Shown here: piece by piece, positions 52,452 through 61,620 of the stretch
Layout: each line of letters opens with the position of its first letter
How positions within the stretch are numbered: position 1 is the stretch's first letter
Assembly: GCF_900108185.1 (NCBI RefSeq)
Contig: NZ_FNVA01000004.1
Location: 124,001-188,000, forward strand
DNA length: 64,000 nucleotides
Direction: 5' to 3'
Origin: Bryocella elongata
GTDB lineage: Bacteria > Acidobacteriota > Terriglobia > Terriglobales > Acidobacteriaceae
Notes under the pieces: model-generated
Database searches by the model: none
Told to the model about the DNA's origin: nothing
The model's input: the letters and a program-made list of their open reading frames with translations, nothing else
Made by a program: the position numbers and the translations under genes

Positions 52452-54470
52452 ATGACTGAGAAGCTGACACGCACTAGGAAGGCCATGGGCGGAGCAGAGC
52501 GAGGCCTGGGAACGAGCAAGCTGCTCGTGGCCGCATCGCTCGTAGCAACACTGGCAGTCGCACCCGCGATCTGGGCACAGCAAAGTGGTGGCTTCCAGCC
52601 GCCAGCCTTTGGCCAGCAGCAGAAGCTTCAAGTGCCAACGCTGCCGAAGCCGCAGGCGATCACGCCGAACGGCGAGGTGGTCGAGGACGTCATCGCACGC
52701 GTGAATGACCAGATCATCACGCGCAGCGAGTATGAGCGGGCACAACAGCAGCTCATCGAAGACGGCAACCGGGCTCACGCCCCGGAGGCCGATATCGAAG
52801 ATCGGCTTCACAACCTGCTGCGCGACATGATCGACCAGCAGCTTCTGCTCTCCAAGGGCAAGGAGCTGGGCATCACGGGCGAAGCCGAGCTGACGCGTCA
52901 GCTGGACGAGATCCGCAAGCAGAACCACCTGGACTCGATGGAGGCGCTGGAAAAGGCCGCCACGCAGCAGGGAGTCTCGTACGAGGACTTCAAGCAGCGG
53001 ATCAAGGACCAGGTTGTGAGCCAGCAGGTGGTTCGCGAAGAGGTGGGGCGTCGCATCAACATGACGCACTCGCAGGAGCTTGCGTACTACAACGCTCACC
53101 AGAAGGACTTCGAGACCCCGGAGCAGGTTCATCTCAGCGAGATCCTGATCCCGACGCCGGACAACGCGACGGACGCGCAGGTTGGAACGGCGCAGGCCAA
53201 GGCCGATGCCATTGCGGCCCAGCTTAAGGGCGGAGCGTCCTTTACGGATGTTGCGAAGGCTAACTCCGGTGGCCCGACTGCTTCGGCTGGCGGTGACCTG
53301 GGCGACTTCAAGCGCGGCACGCTGGGTACGGTCCTGGAGAATGCCACGTTCTCGCTCCCCGTGGGTGGGGTGACGGCACCGATCCGCACGCGCCAGGGAT
53401 TCGTCATTCTGCGCGTGGATAGCCACCAGAATGAGGGTGTGGCGCCGCTGGAGAAGATCGAGCCGCAGGTGCAGGAGGCTCTTTACCTGGACGCTCTGCA
53501 GCCCGCGCTGCGCGCCTACCTGACCAAGTCCCGGCAGGATGCGTACGTTGAGATCGCCAGCGGATTTACAGATACAGGCGCGGTGAAGAAGGCCTCCGGC
53601 CGGCCCGATGTTTCGTTCACGGCCTACAAGCCGCCGGCCATCAAGAAGAAGACGCTGAAGAAGCAGCGTCTGGAGCAGACCAAGGCAGCGCAGGCGCAGG
53701 CAGCATTGGCGTCGGCCCGCGAAAAGGTCGCTGAGAAGCAGGCCGAGAAGGCCGCGACGCAGGCTGCGAAGGTGAGCGGCGGAAAGAACGCCGATCGCCC
53801 GGTGAAGCCGAAGCGCATCCGCAAGGAAAAGATCCGCTTCGGCGAGGCGCCGCAGAATGCTCTGCCGAAGGCCGCCGGCGAGACAGCTGTGGAGAATGCC
53901 GGTGCTCCCATCCAGGGGCAGGCACCTGGTACGGCCATGGCTCCGACTCAGGCGGTGACGACGATCTCGACTGGCACGGGTGTTGAGGTCAACAACGGCG
54001 ACGAGGACGCGCAGGTCGACGAGGCCCCGAAGAAGAAGAGCCGCTACACCTCACGCGAGAGCGAAGCCGAGGAGAAGAAGGCAGAGAAAAACCTGACCAA
54101 GGCTGAGGTGAAGGCGACCACTCGTCCCACGGCGGCCACTCCGCAGGAGTCGGTGACGGAGAAGGTTCAGGCGAAGCCGCTTGGCCTCAACGGCGATACC
54201 GTGGCCAAGAAGAAGGTCAAGCGCAAGAAGGGCGACCCGAAGAATCGTCTTCAGGAGAAGCCGAAGGAAGAGGCGCCGGCTCCGCCGGAGCCGACGGTCA
54301 ACCCGACGCTGGCGAAGACGCCGGTGGCTCCAGCGAGCCAGGGCAGCACACCGCCCAGCTCAGACACGACCACCGTGCCACCGACGACGACTGGCGCCCC
54401 GGGTTCGAACCCTGCAGGTCAGCCGATTCCGAAGACGACCTCGGCGACACCTCCCCCGAGCACGTTTTAA
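52452..54470 (+). CDS. SurA-like periplasmic chaperone / parvulin with long Lys-rich C-terminal tail
   Basis: Outer-membrane protein chaperone with a peptidyl-prolyl isomerase domain. A signal or membrane segment is at residues about 19-38 (LLVAASLVATLAVAPAIWA). The SurA N-terminal domain starts with VEDVIARVNDQIITRSEYER and includes LLRDMIDQQLLLSKGKELG. One parvulin domain is at about 215-310 (VHLSEILIPTPDN...FSLPVGGVTAPIRTRQG). From about residue 395 to the end (672), the protein is a low-complexity tail rich in Lys, Ala and Pro, with blocks such as KKKTLKKQR and KRKKGD. SurA of E. coli is 428 aa. The tail is unlike the rest and might bind LPS, peptidoglycan or nucleic acid; its role is unknown. 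Confidence 0.82.
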   Translation: MTEKLTRTRKAMGGAERGLGTSKLLVAASLVATLAVAPAIWAQQSGGFQPPAFGQQQKLQVPTLPKPQAITPNGEVVEDVIARVNDQIITRSEYERAQQQLIEDGNRAHAPEADIEDRLHNLLRDMIDQQLLLSKGKELGITGEAELTRQLDEIRKQNHLDSMEALEKAATQQGVSYEDFKQRIKDQVVSQQVVREEVGRRINMTHSQELAYYNAHQKDFETPEQVHLSEILIPTPDNATDAQVGTAQAKADAIAAQLKGGASFTDVAKANSGGPTASAGGDLGDFKRGTLGTVLENATFSLPVGGVTAPIRTRQGFVILRVDSHQNEGVAPLEKIEPQVQEALYLDALQPALRAYLTKSRQDAYVEIASGFTDTGAVKKASGRPDVSFTAYKPPAIKKKTLKKQRLEQTKAAQAQAALASAREKVAEKQAEKAATQAAKVSGGKNADRPVKPKRIRKEKIRFGEAPQNALPKAAGETAVENAGAPIQGQAPGTAMAPTQAVTTISTGTGVEVNNGDEDAQVDEAPKKKSRYTSRESEAEEKKAEKNLTKAEVKATTRPTAATPQESVTEKVQAKPLGLNGDTVAKKKVKRKKGDPKNRLQEKPKEEAPAPPEPTVNPTLAKTPVAPASQGSTPPSSDTTTVPPTTTGAPGSNPAGQPIPKTTSATPPPSTF

Positions 54471-54494
54471 GAACCAGCAGGGAGCAAGAAGCAT

Positions 54495-54525
54495 GGCGCG
54501 GTCTTCGGACCGCGCCTTTGTTTTT
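54495..54525 (+). terminator. strong rho-independent terminator
   Basis: GGCGCGGTC (54495-54503) and GACCGCGCC (54508-54516) form a nine-bp stem capped by TTCG and followed by TTTGTTTTT. It ends the SurA-like gene. Confidence 0.93.
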
Positions 54526-54602
54526 GCCGCGAGTCCGCTGATGTGTCGCAGACGGTGCAGAAGCGTCGCGCGACACGATTTGCCTCGCGTAGGATCGTAT
54601 CG

Positions 54603-55652
54603 ATGAAGAGCTTTTATATCGCCGACTCGGCGACCTTCGAGAACCAGACCGTCATCACGTACTTCGTGGTTGCAGCGGTGAACGTGCGGGAGAAGACCTC
54701 CGGCGGGCAGTACCTGGCCTTCACCCTGGCGGACAAGTCCGGCCAGTTCGAAGCGAGGATGTGGGACAACATTGCCAAGGCTGTAGAGACCTGCAAGGCG
54801 GGTTGCTACGTCAAGGCCGAAGGCATCGTGAACGCCTACAACGGCAAGTTTCAGCTCAAGGTCAACCGTATTCGTGCGGCCGAAGAGAGCGAGATCGACC
54901 CGGCAGACTTTGTCCCGTCGTCGCAGTACAACCCGGAGGAGATGGAGGCGGAGCTGCGGAGCTACGTTGACGCCTTCGCTGAGCCGCACCTGCGCGCTCT
55001 GGTCTATGCCTTCCTCGACGACCCGGAGATTGGCCCTGCCTTCCGCGATGCTCCCGCAGCGAAGAAGCTGCACCACGCCTGGCTGCATGGTCTGCTGGAG
55101 CATGTGCTTTACCTGGTGCGGGTGCTCCGCGCCGTGGCGCCGTTCTATCCCGAGGTGAACCTTGACCTGGTCACGACGGGCGCGATCCTGCACGACGTTG
55201 GCAAGGTGCGCGAGCTGAGCTGGCGCTCGACCTTCGAGTACACCCTGGAAGGCCAGCTCATCGGCCACATCTCGATCGCGCAAGGGATGCTGACGGAGAA
55301 GATTCTCGATCTGGACGCGAAGGCCCGCGCCTCGGCTGCAGAGTCAGGAACCGAGCCCGACCTCTTTCCGCCGAAGCTGCGCGTGCTTCTGGAGCACATG
55401 ATCCTGGCGCATCACGGCAAGCTGGAGTTCGGCTCGCCCAAGCTCCCCATGACGCCCGAAGCGATGCTGTTGAGCGCCTTCGATGACCTCGAAGCGAAGT
55501 TTCAGACGTTGCGCAACGCCTTCGCCGAGCAGAAGGCGGCCGGCAAGCCTTCAGGCGAGACGACCGAGTGGATTCGTTCGATGGACCGTCCGTTGTTCGA
55601 TTCGCACCGCTGGCTCTCCGAACGGGAAGCTGAGACTCAGGACGCGGACTAG
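54603..55652 (+). CDS. YhaM-like 3'-5' exoribonuclease (OB fold plus HD domain)
   Basis: A 349-aa protein with an OB-fold nucleic-acid-binding domain (residues about 8-95, YFVVAAVNVREKTSGGQYLAFTL) and an HD-type metal phosphohydrolase domain (HHAWLHGLLEHVLYLV, then GAILHDVGKVRELS and HMILAHHGKLEFGSP). This is the domain order of YhaM/CBF1 nucleases, which trim RNA or DNA 3' ends. The start at 54603 gives MKSFYIADS; an upstream in-frame ATG at 54543 lacks homology. It lies after a terminator, so it has a promoter of its own. Confidence 0.88.
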   Translation: MKSFYIADSATFENQTVITYFVVAAVNVREKTSGGQYLAFTLADKSGQFEARMWDNIAKAVETCKAGCYVKAEGIVNAYNGKFQLKVNRIRAAEESEIDPADFVPSSQYNPEEMEAELRSYVDAFAEPHLRALVYAFLDDPEIGPAFRDAPAAKKLHHAWLHGLLEHVLYLVRVLRAVAPFYPEVNLDLVTTGAILHDVGKVRELSWRSTFEYTLEGQLIGHISIAQGMLTEKILDLDAKARASAAESGTEPDLFPPKLRVLLEHMILAHHGKLEFGSPKLPMTPEAMLLSAFDDLEAKFQTLRNAFAEQKAAGKPSGETTEWIRSMDRPLFDSHRWLSEREAETQDAD

Positions 55653-55680
55653 CTTACGGATGCACTCCGGCGCAGTCCGT

Positions 55681-56349
55681 TTACGCAAGCAGGCTGAGCA
55701 TGGACGTCGCGTTGCTGCTGGCGCTGTCGCTCTGGATCAGTGAGGCAACCGAACTGGACGCGCTCGTCGCCCCGGACAAGCTTGCGCTCATCGACTGGAG
55801 GTAGCTCGCGCCCGCGGCGCTGGGCGATGCCGAGGCCAGCTGGTTGAGGATCGTTCCGGCCAACGAGTTGTCGCCAGCGCCCATGGCCTGCACTGCGGAG
55901 GCGACAAGCTCCTTCACCTCAGCGGTATTGTTGGTGGCGATCGTAGCGCTGGTGCCGGAGGCGGTCGCGCTTGCCGACGAGGCCGCTCCGAGGGCTGTCG
56001 AATCCAGGGTCAGCATGTCGGATTGCGCCGAGCTCAGGTCTCCGTTCTCGAGATCCGACCCAAGCTGGTTGAGGCTGTTGGTGAAGGCCGCAGCCGAGCT
56101 GCTGGATCCGGCGATGTTGCCCAGCATGCCCGTCGTGATATTGCTCGTCGAGGTCTCGGCGGAGGAACTTGCCGCGGCATTCAGCGCATCCTGCGACAGC
56201 GTGACGTAGTCTTCCTGCGCGGCGCTCAGGTTTCCGCCCTGCAGGTCGGACGCCACCTGGTTGAGGTCGGTCGCAAACTGATTCGCGGTTCCGCTGCTCT
56301 CCGCGAGGGAGGTGAACTGAGTGCTGGTCAGCGCGCTGATGGAATTCAC
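55681..56349 (-). CDS. hypothetical protein with internal LNQxxSDLxxG repeats
   Basis: A 222-aa Ala/Ser-rich acidic protein without cysteine or membrane segment. Residues 25-58 (FATDLNQVASDLQGGNLSAA and on) and 89-122 (FTNSLNQLGSDLENGDLSSA and on) are clear repeats of one 34-residue unit, with a third, weaker unit near residue 160 (LNQLASASPS). Each unit predicts a helix hairpin and ends TLxxxAL. The N-terminus (SISALTSTQF) is flagellin-like in style but no known family is recognisable. It is convergent with the nuclease gene. It may be surface-exposed or secreted without a signal peptide; function unknown. Confidence 0.65.
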   Translation of the reverse strand: MNSISALTSTQFTSLAESSGTANQFATDLNQVASDLQGGNLSAAQEDYVTLSQDALNAAASSSAETSTSNITTGMLGNIAGSSSSAAAFTNSLNQLGSDLENGDLSSAQSDMLTLDSTALGAASSASATASGTSATIATNNTAEVKELVASAVQAMGAGDNSLAGTILNQLASASPSAAGASYLQSMSASLSGATSASSSVASLIQSDSASSNATSMLSLLA

Positions 56350-56472
56350 GGTCGTCCTCTTGGGCGGGCTGCGGCCGTGTATAGGCCGCCTCGGCTCTGT
56401 CGCGTTATCGGTGGAGGACGGCGAGAGTTTAGCTGTGTCCAGGAAAGAGACGCGGGACGTCCCCGGAACCTT

Positions 56473-56874
56473 CTACCGCCCGGGATGGACAGCTGCAACC
56501 GTGTTGGCCGTCGTCGATGCGCTGACTACGGGAACGGCCGCAGCGAGTGGATCGGGTGCGTTGACGACCGTGCTGGGAGAGACCTGGGTGACAGGGGATT
56601 GGGCGGCGGCGAGATCCTGCTCCGTTGCTCCCTGATCGTCGGGAGAGGGAAGCGCGCTGGCAGTGCTGCTGATGGACGTCGTCGGTGGCGTCGTCGCCAC
56701 TGCGACCGCGTCCACGCTGATGTCTACAAAGTCGATGATCTCGGCGGTCATATTGCCCGAGGCTGCGTCCTGGGAAAGCTGCTTTCGATCGGCATCCAGC
56801 TGCCGCGCCGTCGCCGCCGCCGCCTGCGAGGGCGATGAGAGCTCGGTGTGCAGATGGACTCGACTGACGTACAA
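56473..56874 (-). CDS. small hypothetical Ala/Ser/Thr-rich protein
   Basis: A 133-aa product starting MYVSRVHLHTELSSPSQAAA. Its codons have strong G/C at the third position, unlike most chance frames. It is of low complexity after residue 60 and has a Ser/Thr/Pro-rich middle. It lies 123 bp upstream of the repeat protein on the same strand, and the two share composition, so they may be one operon. No domain is recognised. Confidence 0.45.
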   Translation of the reverse strand: MYVSRVHLHTELSSPSQAAAATARQLDADRKQLSQDAASGNMTAEIIDFVDISVDAVAVATTPPTTSISSTASALPSPDDQGATEQDLAAAQSPVTQVSPSTVVNAPDPLAAAVPVVSASTTANTVAAVHPGR

Positions 56875-57075
56875 GCGCTACCCCTTTCGATGTCGGGAGG
56901 TGTTAGCAGCCGGCGCTGCAGGTGTCATTCCGGCCTGTCGGAAGAATCGGCAACCGGCGGTAAGGGATCAGGACCTTGCCACTCATGGACATAACCCAGG
57001 CCTGCTCCCCGCTGGTGTCCTCGTTTCCTCCATACCGCGGTTGCTTCGCAACGGGAAATTGGGGCACGCGCGACC

Positions 57076-57081
57076 TATAAT
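57076..57081 (+). promoter_or_regulatory. -10 element immediately upstream of aroC
   Basis: TATAAT at 57076-57081 matches the -10 consensus exactly. Transcription from it would begin about 57088, only three bases before the aroC ATG at 57091, and no Shine-Dalgarno is visible. A -35 match at normal distance is poor. Confidence 0.5.
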
Positions 57082-57090
57082 CAATACTTC

Positions 57091-58272
57091 ATGTTTCGTT
57101 TTTCTACAGCAGGTGAGAGCCACGGCGAAGCGTTGGTGGCTATGGTCAGCGGAGTTCCCGCCGGGGTCGAGGTAGACCCTGCGTTCATCAGCCGGGAGAT
57201 GTGGCGTCGTCAGCAGGGCTACGGCCGTGGCGGACGGATGCGGATCGAACAGGATCAGGCGCATATCCTCTCCGGTGTGCGGCACGGCAAGACGATCGGT
57301 TCTCCGATTGCCATGACCATCGCCAACAATGACTGGAAGAACTGGCAGGAGATTCTGCCGGTAGAGACGGGCGATGCCGCAAAGCATAAGGCCGTGGCCA
57401 GCCCTAGACCAGGTCACGCAGATCTCGCAGGTGCTTTGAAGTATGACTTCAAGGATGCCCGCTATGTGCTTGAGCGCGCTAGTGCTCGTGAGTCTGCAGC
57501 TCGCGTGGCTTGCGGCGCTATCGCCAAGTCGATCCTGTTGCCGCTGGGAATTGAGGTCGCGAGCCACGTGATTCGTGTCGGCGAGGCCGAGCTTTCGCGC
57601 CCTGCGACGTTTGCCGAGATTCGTGCCATCGCCGGGCGTGAGCAGGTGATGCTGGCCTGCGTGGATCCCGGGGACGAAGCGCGGATGAAGGCCGAGGTCG
57701 ACAAAGCGCTCCGGACGGGCGACACCGTCGGTGGAATCTTCGAGGTGGTCGTTCATGGCCTCCCAGCGGGCGTCGGCACGCACGTGAACTGGGATGAGCG
57801 CCTCGACGGGCTTTTGGCCCAGGCGGTGATGAGTCTGCAGGCGGTGAAGGCGGTGGAGATTGGCCGCGGCGTGACCGCTGCCAGCTCACAGGGATCGACC
57901 GTGCACGACGCAATCACTTATGCGGGCGAGGAGCCCGCAGAGCACTACACGCGCTTCACGCGAGAGCAGAACAACGCCGGTGGCATCGAAGGTGGCATGT
58001 CCAATGGGGAGGACGTCGTCGTTCGCGGCTACTTGAAGCCCATTTCGACGCTCCGTCGCCCCCTGGCGTCCGTCAGCTTCGAGACGCGGGAGGTCACCAA
58101 GGCATCCTATGAGCGATCCGATGTGGCCGTCGTCCCGGCGGCTGGAGTGGCCGGAGAGGCCATGGTGGCGCTGGCGGTAGCCCGTTGTGTCCTTGAGAAG
58201 TTTGGCGGGGACAGCCTGCGGGAGCTTAGGCGCAACTTCGAAGGCTATTGCGAGCAGATCCGCGCCTTCTAG
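57091..58272 (+). CDS. aroC: chorismate synthase
   Basis: It converts EPSP to chorismate with reduced FMN, the last common step for aromatic amino acids, folates and quinones. The 393-aa product carries FSTAGESHGEALVAMVSGVP at the start, then RMRIEQDQAHILSGVRHGKT, SPRPGHADLAGALKY, RASARESAARVACGAIAK and the C-terminal GGIEGGMSNGEDVVVRGYLK, all signature regions including the FMN-binding His and Arg. It is complete. def follows 28 bp after its stop, so aroC and the translation genes def-fmt-rsmB probably form one run. Confidence 0.97.
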   Translation: MFRFSTAGESHGEALVAMVSGVPAGVEVDPAFISREMWRRQQGYGRGGRMRIEQDQAHILSGVRHGKTIGSPIAMTIANNDWKNWQEILPVETGDAAKHKAVASPRPGHADLAGALKYDFKDARYVLERASARESAARVACGAIAKSILLPLGIEVASHVIRVGEAELSRPATFAEIRAIAGREQVMLACVDPGDEARMKAEVDKALRTGDTVGGIFEVVVHGLPAGVGTHVNWDERLDGLLAQAVMSLQAVKAVEIGRGVTAASSQGSTVHDAITYAGEEPAEHYTRFTREQNNAGGIEGGMSNGEDVVVRGYLKPISTLRRPLASVSFETREVTKASYERSDVAVVPAAGVAGEAMVALAVARCVLEKFGGDSLRELRRNFEGYCEQIRAF

Positions 58273-58300
58273 GGCCGTTGAATATAGAAAGAATAGAACG

Positions 58301-58882
58301 ATGAGTGCAGCTAAGTCGAAATCAAAGAGCAAGATCGAGGAGGAGCTGGAAGCTCCGGATCCACTTCGCAAGATCTATGAGGTGGTGAAGTACCCCGAGC
58401 CTGTCCTGATGCAGGAGGGCGCGAAGGTGACCGAGTTTGGTCCCGAGCTGGAGGCGTTTGTCGCAGACATGTTTGCGACGATGTATGCCGCGCAGGGGAT
58501 CGGACTGGCCGCCCCGCAGATCGGCGTGTCGAAGCGGATCGCGGTGATCGACGTGTCCTTCAAGGAGGATCCGCAAGACAAGCTGGTCCTGATCAACCCC
58601 GAGGTGATCGAGAAGGAAGGCAAGCAGTACGAGGAAGAAGGCTGCCTCAGCTTCCCGGACATCCGCGAGAAGATTCAGCGTGCGTCGTGGGTTAAAGTGC
58701 GTGCACAGAATGAGAAAGGCGAGTTCTTCGAAGTGGAAGGCGAAGAACTGCTGGCGCGAGCTCTGCAGCACGAGATCGACCATCTCCATGGCGTGCTCTT
58801 CATCGATCGGATCAGCAAGCTGAAGCAGGATCTGGTGAAGCGCAAGATCAAGAAGCTGATCAAGAACGGCGACTGGGACTAA
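58301..58882 (+). CDS. def: peptide deformylase
   Basis: It removes the formyl group from nascent N-terminal Met. Three diagnostic motifs are in order: GIGLAAPQIG (residues about 64-73), EEGCLSFP (metal ligand Cys) and QHEIDHLHG (two His ligands and the catalytic Glu). The 193-aa product has a 20-residue Lys-rich N-terminal tail not usual in the family. The start at 58301 excludes the earlier overlap with aroC. fmt lies after it. Confidence 0.97.
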   Translation: MSAAKSKSKSKIEEELEAPDPLRKIYEVVKYPEPVLMQEGAKVTEFGPELEAFVADMFATMYAAQGIGLAAPQIGVSKRIAVIDVSFKEDPQDKLVLINPEVIEKEGKQYEEEGCLSFPDIREKIQRASWVKVRAQNEKGEFFEVEGEELLARALQHEIDHLHGVLFIDRISKLKQDLVKRKIKKLIKNGDWD

Positions 58883-59007
58883 GTCGAGTTGCTGGTTGTT
58901 TGGCGCCGGATCCTGGGTTGATCTGGATCGCCGCCCATTCGTTCCACACCCAAACTCCAGTACCGCAAAGTCGCGGCCGAACTGGCTCAGCCAAGGAGTC
59001 TCTCCAA

Positions 59008-59949
59008 GTGAAGGTAGTTTTCTGCGGAACTCCCGAGTTCGCCGTTCCATGTCTTGAGGCCGTACTGGCGGCCGGGCATGAGGTGCCGCTGGTGCTGACG
59101 CAGCCGGATCGCCCTGCGGGTCGCAAGATGGAGCTCCAGGCTCCGCCTGTGAAGAAGCTGGCCGAGATGCGTGGTTTGCGCATTCTCCAACCCGAGAAGA
59201 TCAAGACCAACAGCGAGTTACGCGCGGAACTTGAGGCGATCCAGCCGGACGCGATTGCAGTCGTGGCGTACGGACGGATCATTCCGGGCTGGATGCTGGA
59301 GCTGCCCCGATTTGGGTGCATCAACGTTCACGGTTCGCTTCTGCCGAAGTACCGGGGAGCGGCGCCCATCCAATGGGCAGTCGCGAACGGGGAGACGGAG
59401 ACCGGTGTGACGACGATGAAGCTCGACGCCGGGCTGGATACGGGCGAGATGCTACTCGAGGTTCGGATTCCTATCGGCCCCGATACGCGGTCTTCCGAGC
59501 TTTTTCCACAGCTGTCGACGGTCGGAGCGAAGGCTTTAATCGAGACGCTTGCAGGATTGAATACGGGCACCATCGCGCCCCGCCCGCAGGACGATTCACA
59601 GGCGAGTCTCGCTCCGATCCTGAGCAAGGATGATGGGCGTCTGAAGCTGGACGAGCGTTCCGCGGCTGAGGTCTACAACCGGTTTCGGGGCTTCTCGCCC
59701 TGGCCGGGCGCGTGGGGGATCTTCCGCGATAAACGCTTTCTTGTTCACGAGATGGCTCGCGTTACCGACACTTCGGTTCAAAGCATGCCCCACCCAGGCG
59801 AGATCCGTTTCTCAGACGGCAGGTTGCTGGCTCAGGCTGCGGATGGTCCAGTGGAGTTTCTAGAAGTACAGCTTGAAGGGAAGGCGCGTATGTCCGCCAC
59901 AGAGTTTGCAAAGGGGTTTCAGTTGAAGCCGGGTGAGCGTGTTGAGTAA
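59008..59949 (+). CDS. fmt: methionyl-tRNA formyltransferase
   Basis: It formylates initiator Met-tRNA using 10-formyl-THF. The 313-aa product has FCGTPEFAVPCLEAVL at the start, LTQPDRPAGR, the catalytic block INVHGSLLPKYRGAAP (containing the conserved Asn, His) and AVANGETETGVTTMKLDAGLDTG, followed by the C-terminal OB-like domain. The GTG start at 59008 has AAGGAG (58993-58998) nine bases upstream. It overlaps rsmB by 17 bases. The order def-fmt-rsmB is conserved in many bacteria. Confidence 0.97.
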   Translation: MKVVFCGTPEFAVPCLEAVLAAGHEVPLVLTQPDRPAGRKMELQAPPVKKLAEMRGLRILQPEKIKTNSELRAELEAIQPDAIAVVAYGRIIPGWMLELPRFGCINVHGSLLPKYRGAAPIQWAVANGETETGVTTMKLDAGLDTGEMLLEVRIPIGPDTRSSELFPQLSTVGAKALIETLAGLNTGTIAPRPQDDSQASLAPILSKDDGRLKLDERSAAEVYNRFRGFSPWPGAWGIFRDKRFLVHEMARVTDTSVQSMPHPGEIRFSDGRLLAQAADGPVEFLEVQLEGKARMSATEFAKGFQLKPGERVE

Positions 59950-61597
59950 CGATCGTCCACCGTATGGTGGAAAACCAGGCGGTGGAAAACCGAGCGGTGG
60001 TCGTCCCTCGGGACCCCGAACCGGTGGGGGAACTCCGCGGAGCAGTTCGGCCAGCCGTGGTCCCGGTCGTCCGGGCAGCGGTGGCGCGCGTCCTTCGGGG
60101 CCGCGACCGGCTGGTCCACGATCTGGCGGACCGGCTGCGCCGACAGCACCTCCGCTGCCCGCCAAGCCGATCAGTCCGGCGCGCAAGGCTGCGTTCGCAA
60201 TCCTGGAACGTGTGCTCGAATCCGAGGCTCATAGCGACGATCTGCTCCACGGTCCCGGAATGTCTGCGCTGTCCCAACAGGACCGCAACCTGGCGACGGC
60301 GCTGGTCCTCGGCACGTTGCGGTGGAAGCTGGCACTCGACGCCGAGCTGATCCCGTTATTGTCGCGTCCCGACGTGCGGCTCTCGAATGCGATCGCGACA
60401 ACCCTGGAGCTGGGTGCGTTTCAGCTGCGCCACATGGATCGCATCCCGGTGCATGCGGCGCTGGACGAGAGCGTCGAGCTGGTGAGGGCGGCGGGGCAGT
60501 CGCACGCGACCGGCATGGTCAACGCGATCCTTCGCAAGCTCTCCACGCAGAAGGCTCCGGCACCGAAGGTCTTCGAGACGCCAGCACAGCTCGCCGAGCG
60601 GCTCGGTCACCCGGGTTGGATCGTAGAGCGATGGGTGAAGAACTATGGCCTGGCTGCGGCCAGGGCAATCTGCGAATACGACCAGCGAGAGCCGGGCGCG
60701 CGTCCGAGTTCTGCGCTTGAGGCCGCCGAAGTCGCTCCACCAGAATCCGAAGTGACCGCCCCCGAGGTTGCCGAACCCGAGGCTCCTCAACACGGTGTCG
60801 CTGCGATCTTGGAGGTTGAGGCTCCCGCGACGCCGGAGCAGCTGATCGAGGCAGCGCCCGAGCTGGCTCCGAGGGCCGCGACCATCGATCCGGGTTCGCG
60901 CCTTGTGGCGGAGCTGACGGCGGCACTGGCCCCCGCTTCGGCGACACGAATCCGTGTCTGGGATGCCTGCGCGGCTCCCGGTGGGAAGACACGCGTCCTG
61001 GCGGAGCTTCTCCCAGACGCCGAGATCTTCGCCACGGATGTCAGCCCTCGCCGGATGAAGGCGATGCAGGAGCGACTGGAGCGCGATGGCCTGGCCGAGC
61101 GCATCCGGACCGAGGTGGCCGAGGCTGAGACGTTGTCGGAGGAGTCGGGGCCGTTCGACCTGATCCTTTGCGATGCTCCCTGCTCGGGCACCGGGACGCT
61201 GGCTCGCAACCCGGAGATCCGGCTGCGCCTGGAGCCTGCCCATCTCAGCCGGCAGGCCAAGCGGCAGCGCGAGATCCTGCGCGGGGTGCTGGGGCGGTTG
61301 CGGCCAGGCGGCCGACTCGTCTACTCCACCTGCTCGCTCGAGCCGGAGGAGAACGAAGCCGTGGTGGAGGCGGTCTTACAGAAGGTGGCGAACATAGGCC
61401 GCGTCGATCTGACCGCCGTCATTATGGGCAAGGTTGCGGCCGAGAACGCCTCAGCGATCGTCCGCAATGGATGCCTCCGCACTCTGCCCGGAGCGAACTT
61501 CGCGGGTGACGGATTCTTCGCGGCGGCGTTCGAGAGGCTTCCGGACGATGCTCCCAAGGGTGTGGAACCACCCGCAGTGGTTGCGGCGGAAGACTGA
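59933..61597 (+). CDS. rsmB: 16S rRNA m5C967 methyltransferase RsmB with atypical N-tail and linker
   Basis: An S-adenosylmethionine-dependent rRNA methyltransferase. Residues 1-75 are a Gly/Arg/Pro-rich tail. Residues 80-210 are the NusB-like domain (KAAFAILERVLESEAHSDD to IDAI-type MVNAILRKLST). The methyltransferase domain is at about 345-530: VWDACAAPGGKTR (SAM site), ATDVSPRRM, and both catalytic cysteines in DAPCSGTGT and YSTCSLEPEENE. Between about 260 and 320, where family members have a conserved RNA-binding motif with PxxxxRxN, the sequence is Glu/Ala/Pro-rich and looks disordered. At 554 aa it is 120 residues longer than usual. Start GTG at 59933 overlaps fmt. Confidence 0.9.
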   Translation: MSVLSNDRPPYGGKPGGGKPSGGRPSGPRTGGGTPRSSSASRGPGRPGSGGARPSGPRPAGPRSGGPAAPTAPPLPAKPISPARKAAFAILERVLESEAHSDDLLHGPGMSALSQQDRNLATALVLGTLRWKLALDAELIPLLSRPDVRLSNAIATTLELGAFQLRHMDRIPVHAALDESVELVRAAGQSHATGMVNAILRKLSTQKAPAPKVFETPAQLAERLGHPGWIVERWVKNYGLAAARAICEYDQREPGARPSSALEAAEVAPPESEVTAPEVAEPEAPQHGVAAILEVEAPATPEQLIEAAPELAPRAATIDPGSRLVAELTAALAPASATRIRVWDACAAPGGKTRVLAELLPDAEIFATDVSPRRMKAMQERLERDGLAERIRTEVAEAETLSEESGPFDLILCDAPCSGTGTLARNPEIRLRLEPAHLSRQAKRQREILRGVLGRLRPGGRLVYSTCSLEPEENEAVVEAVLQKVANIGRVDLTAVIMGKVAAENASAIVRNGCLRTLPGANFAGDGFFAAAFERLPDDAPKGVEPPAVVAAED

Positions 61598-61620
61598 ACT
61601 CGACCGAAGGAAAGCTCGTT

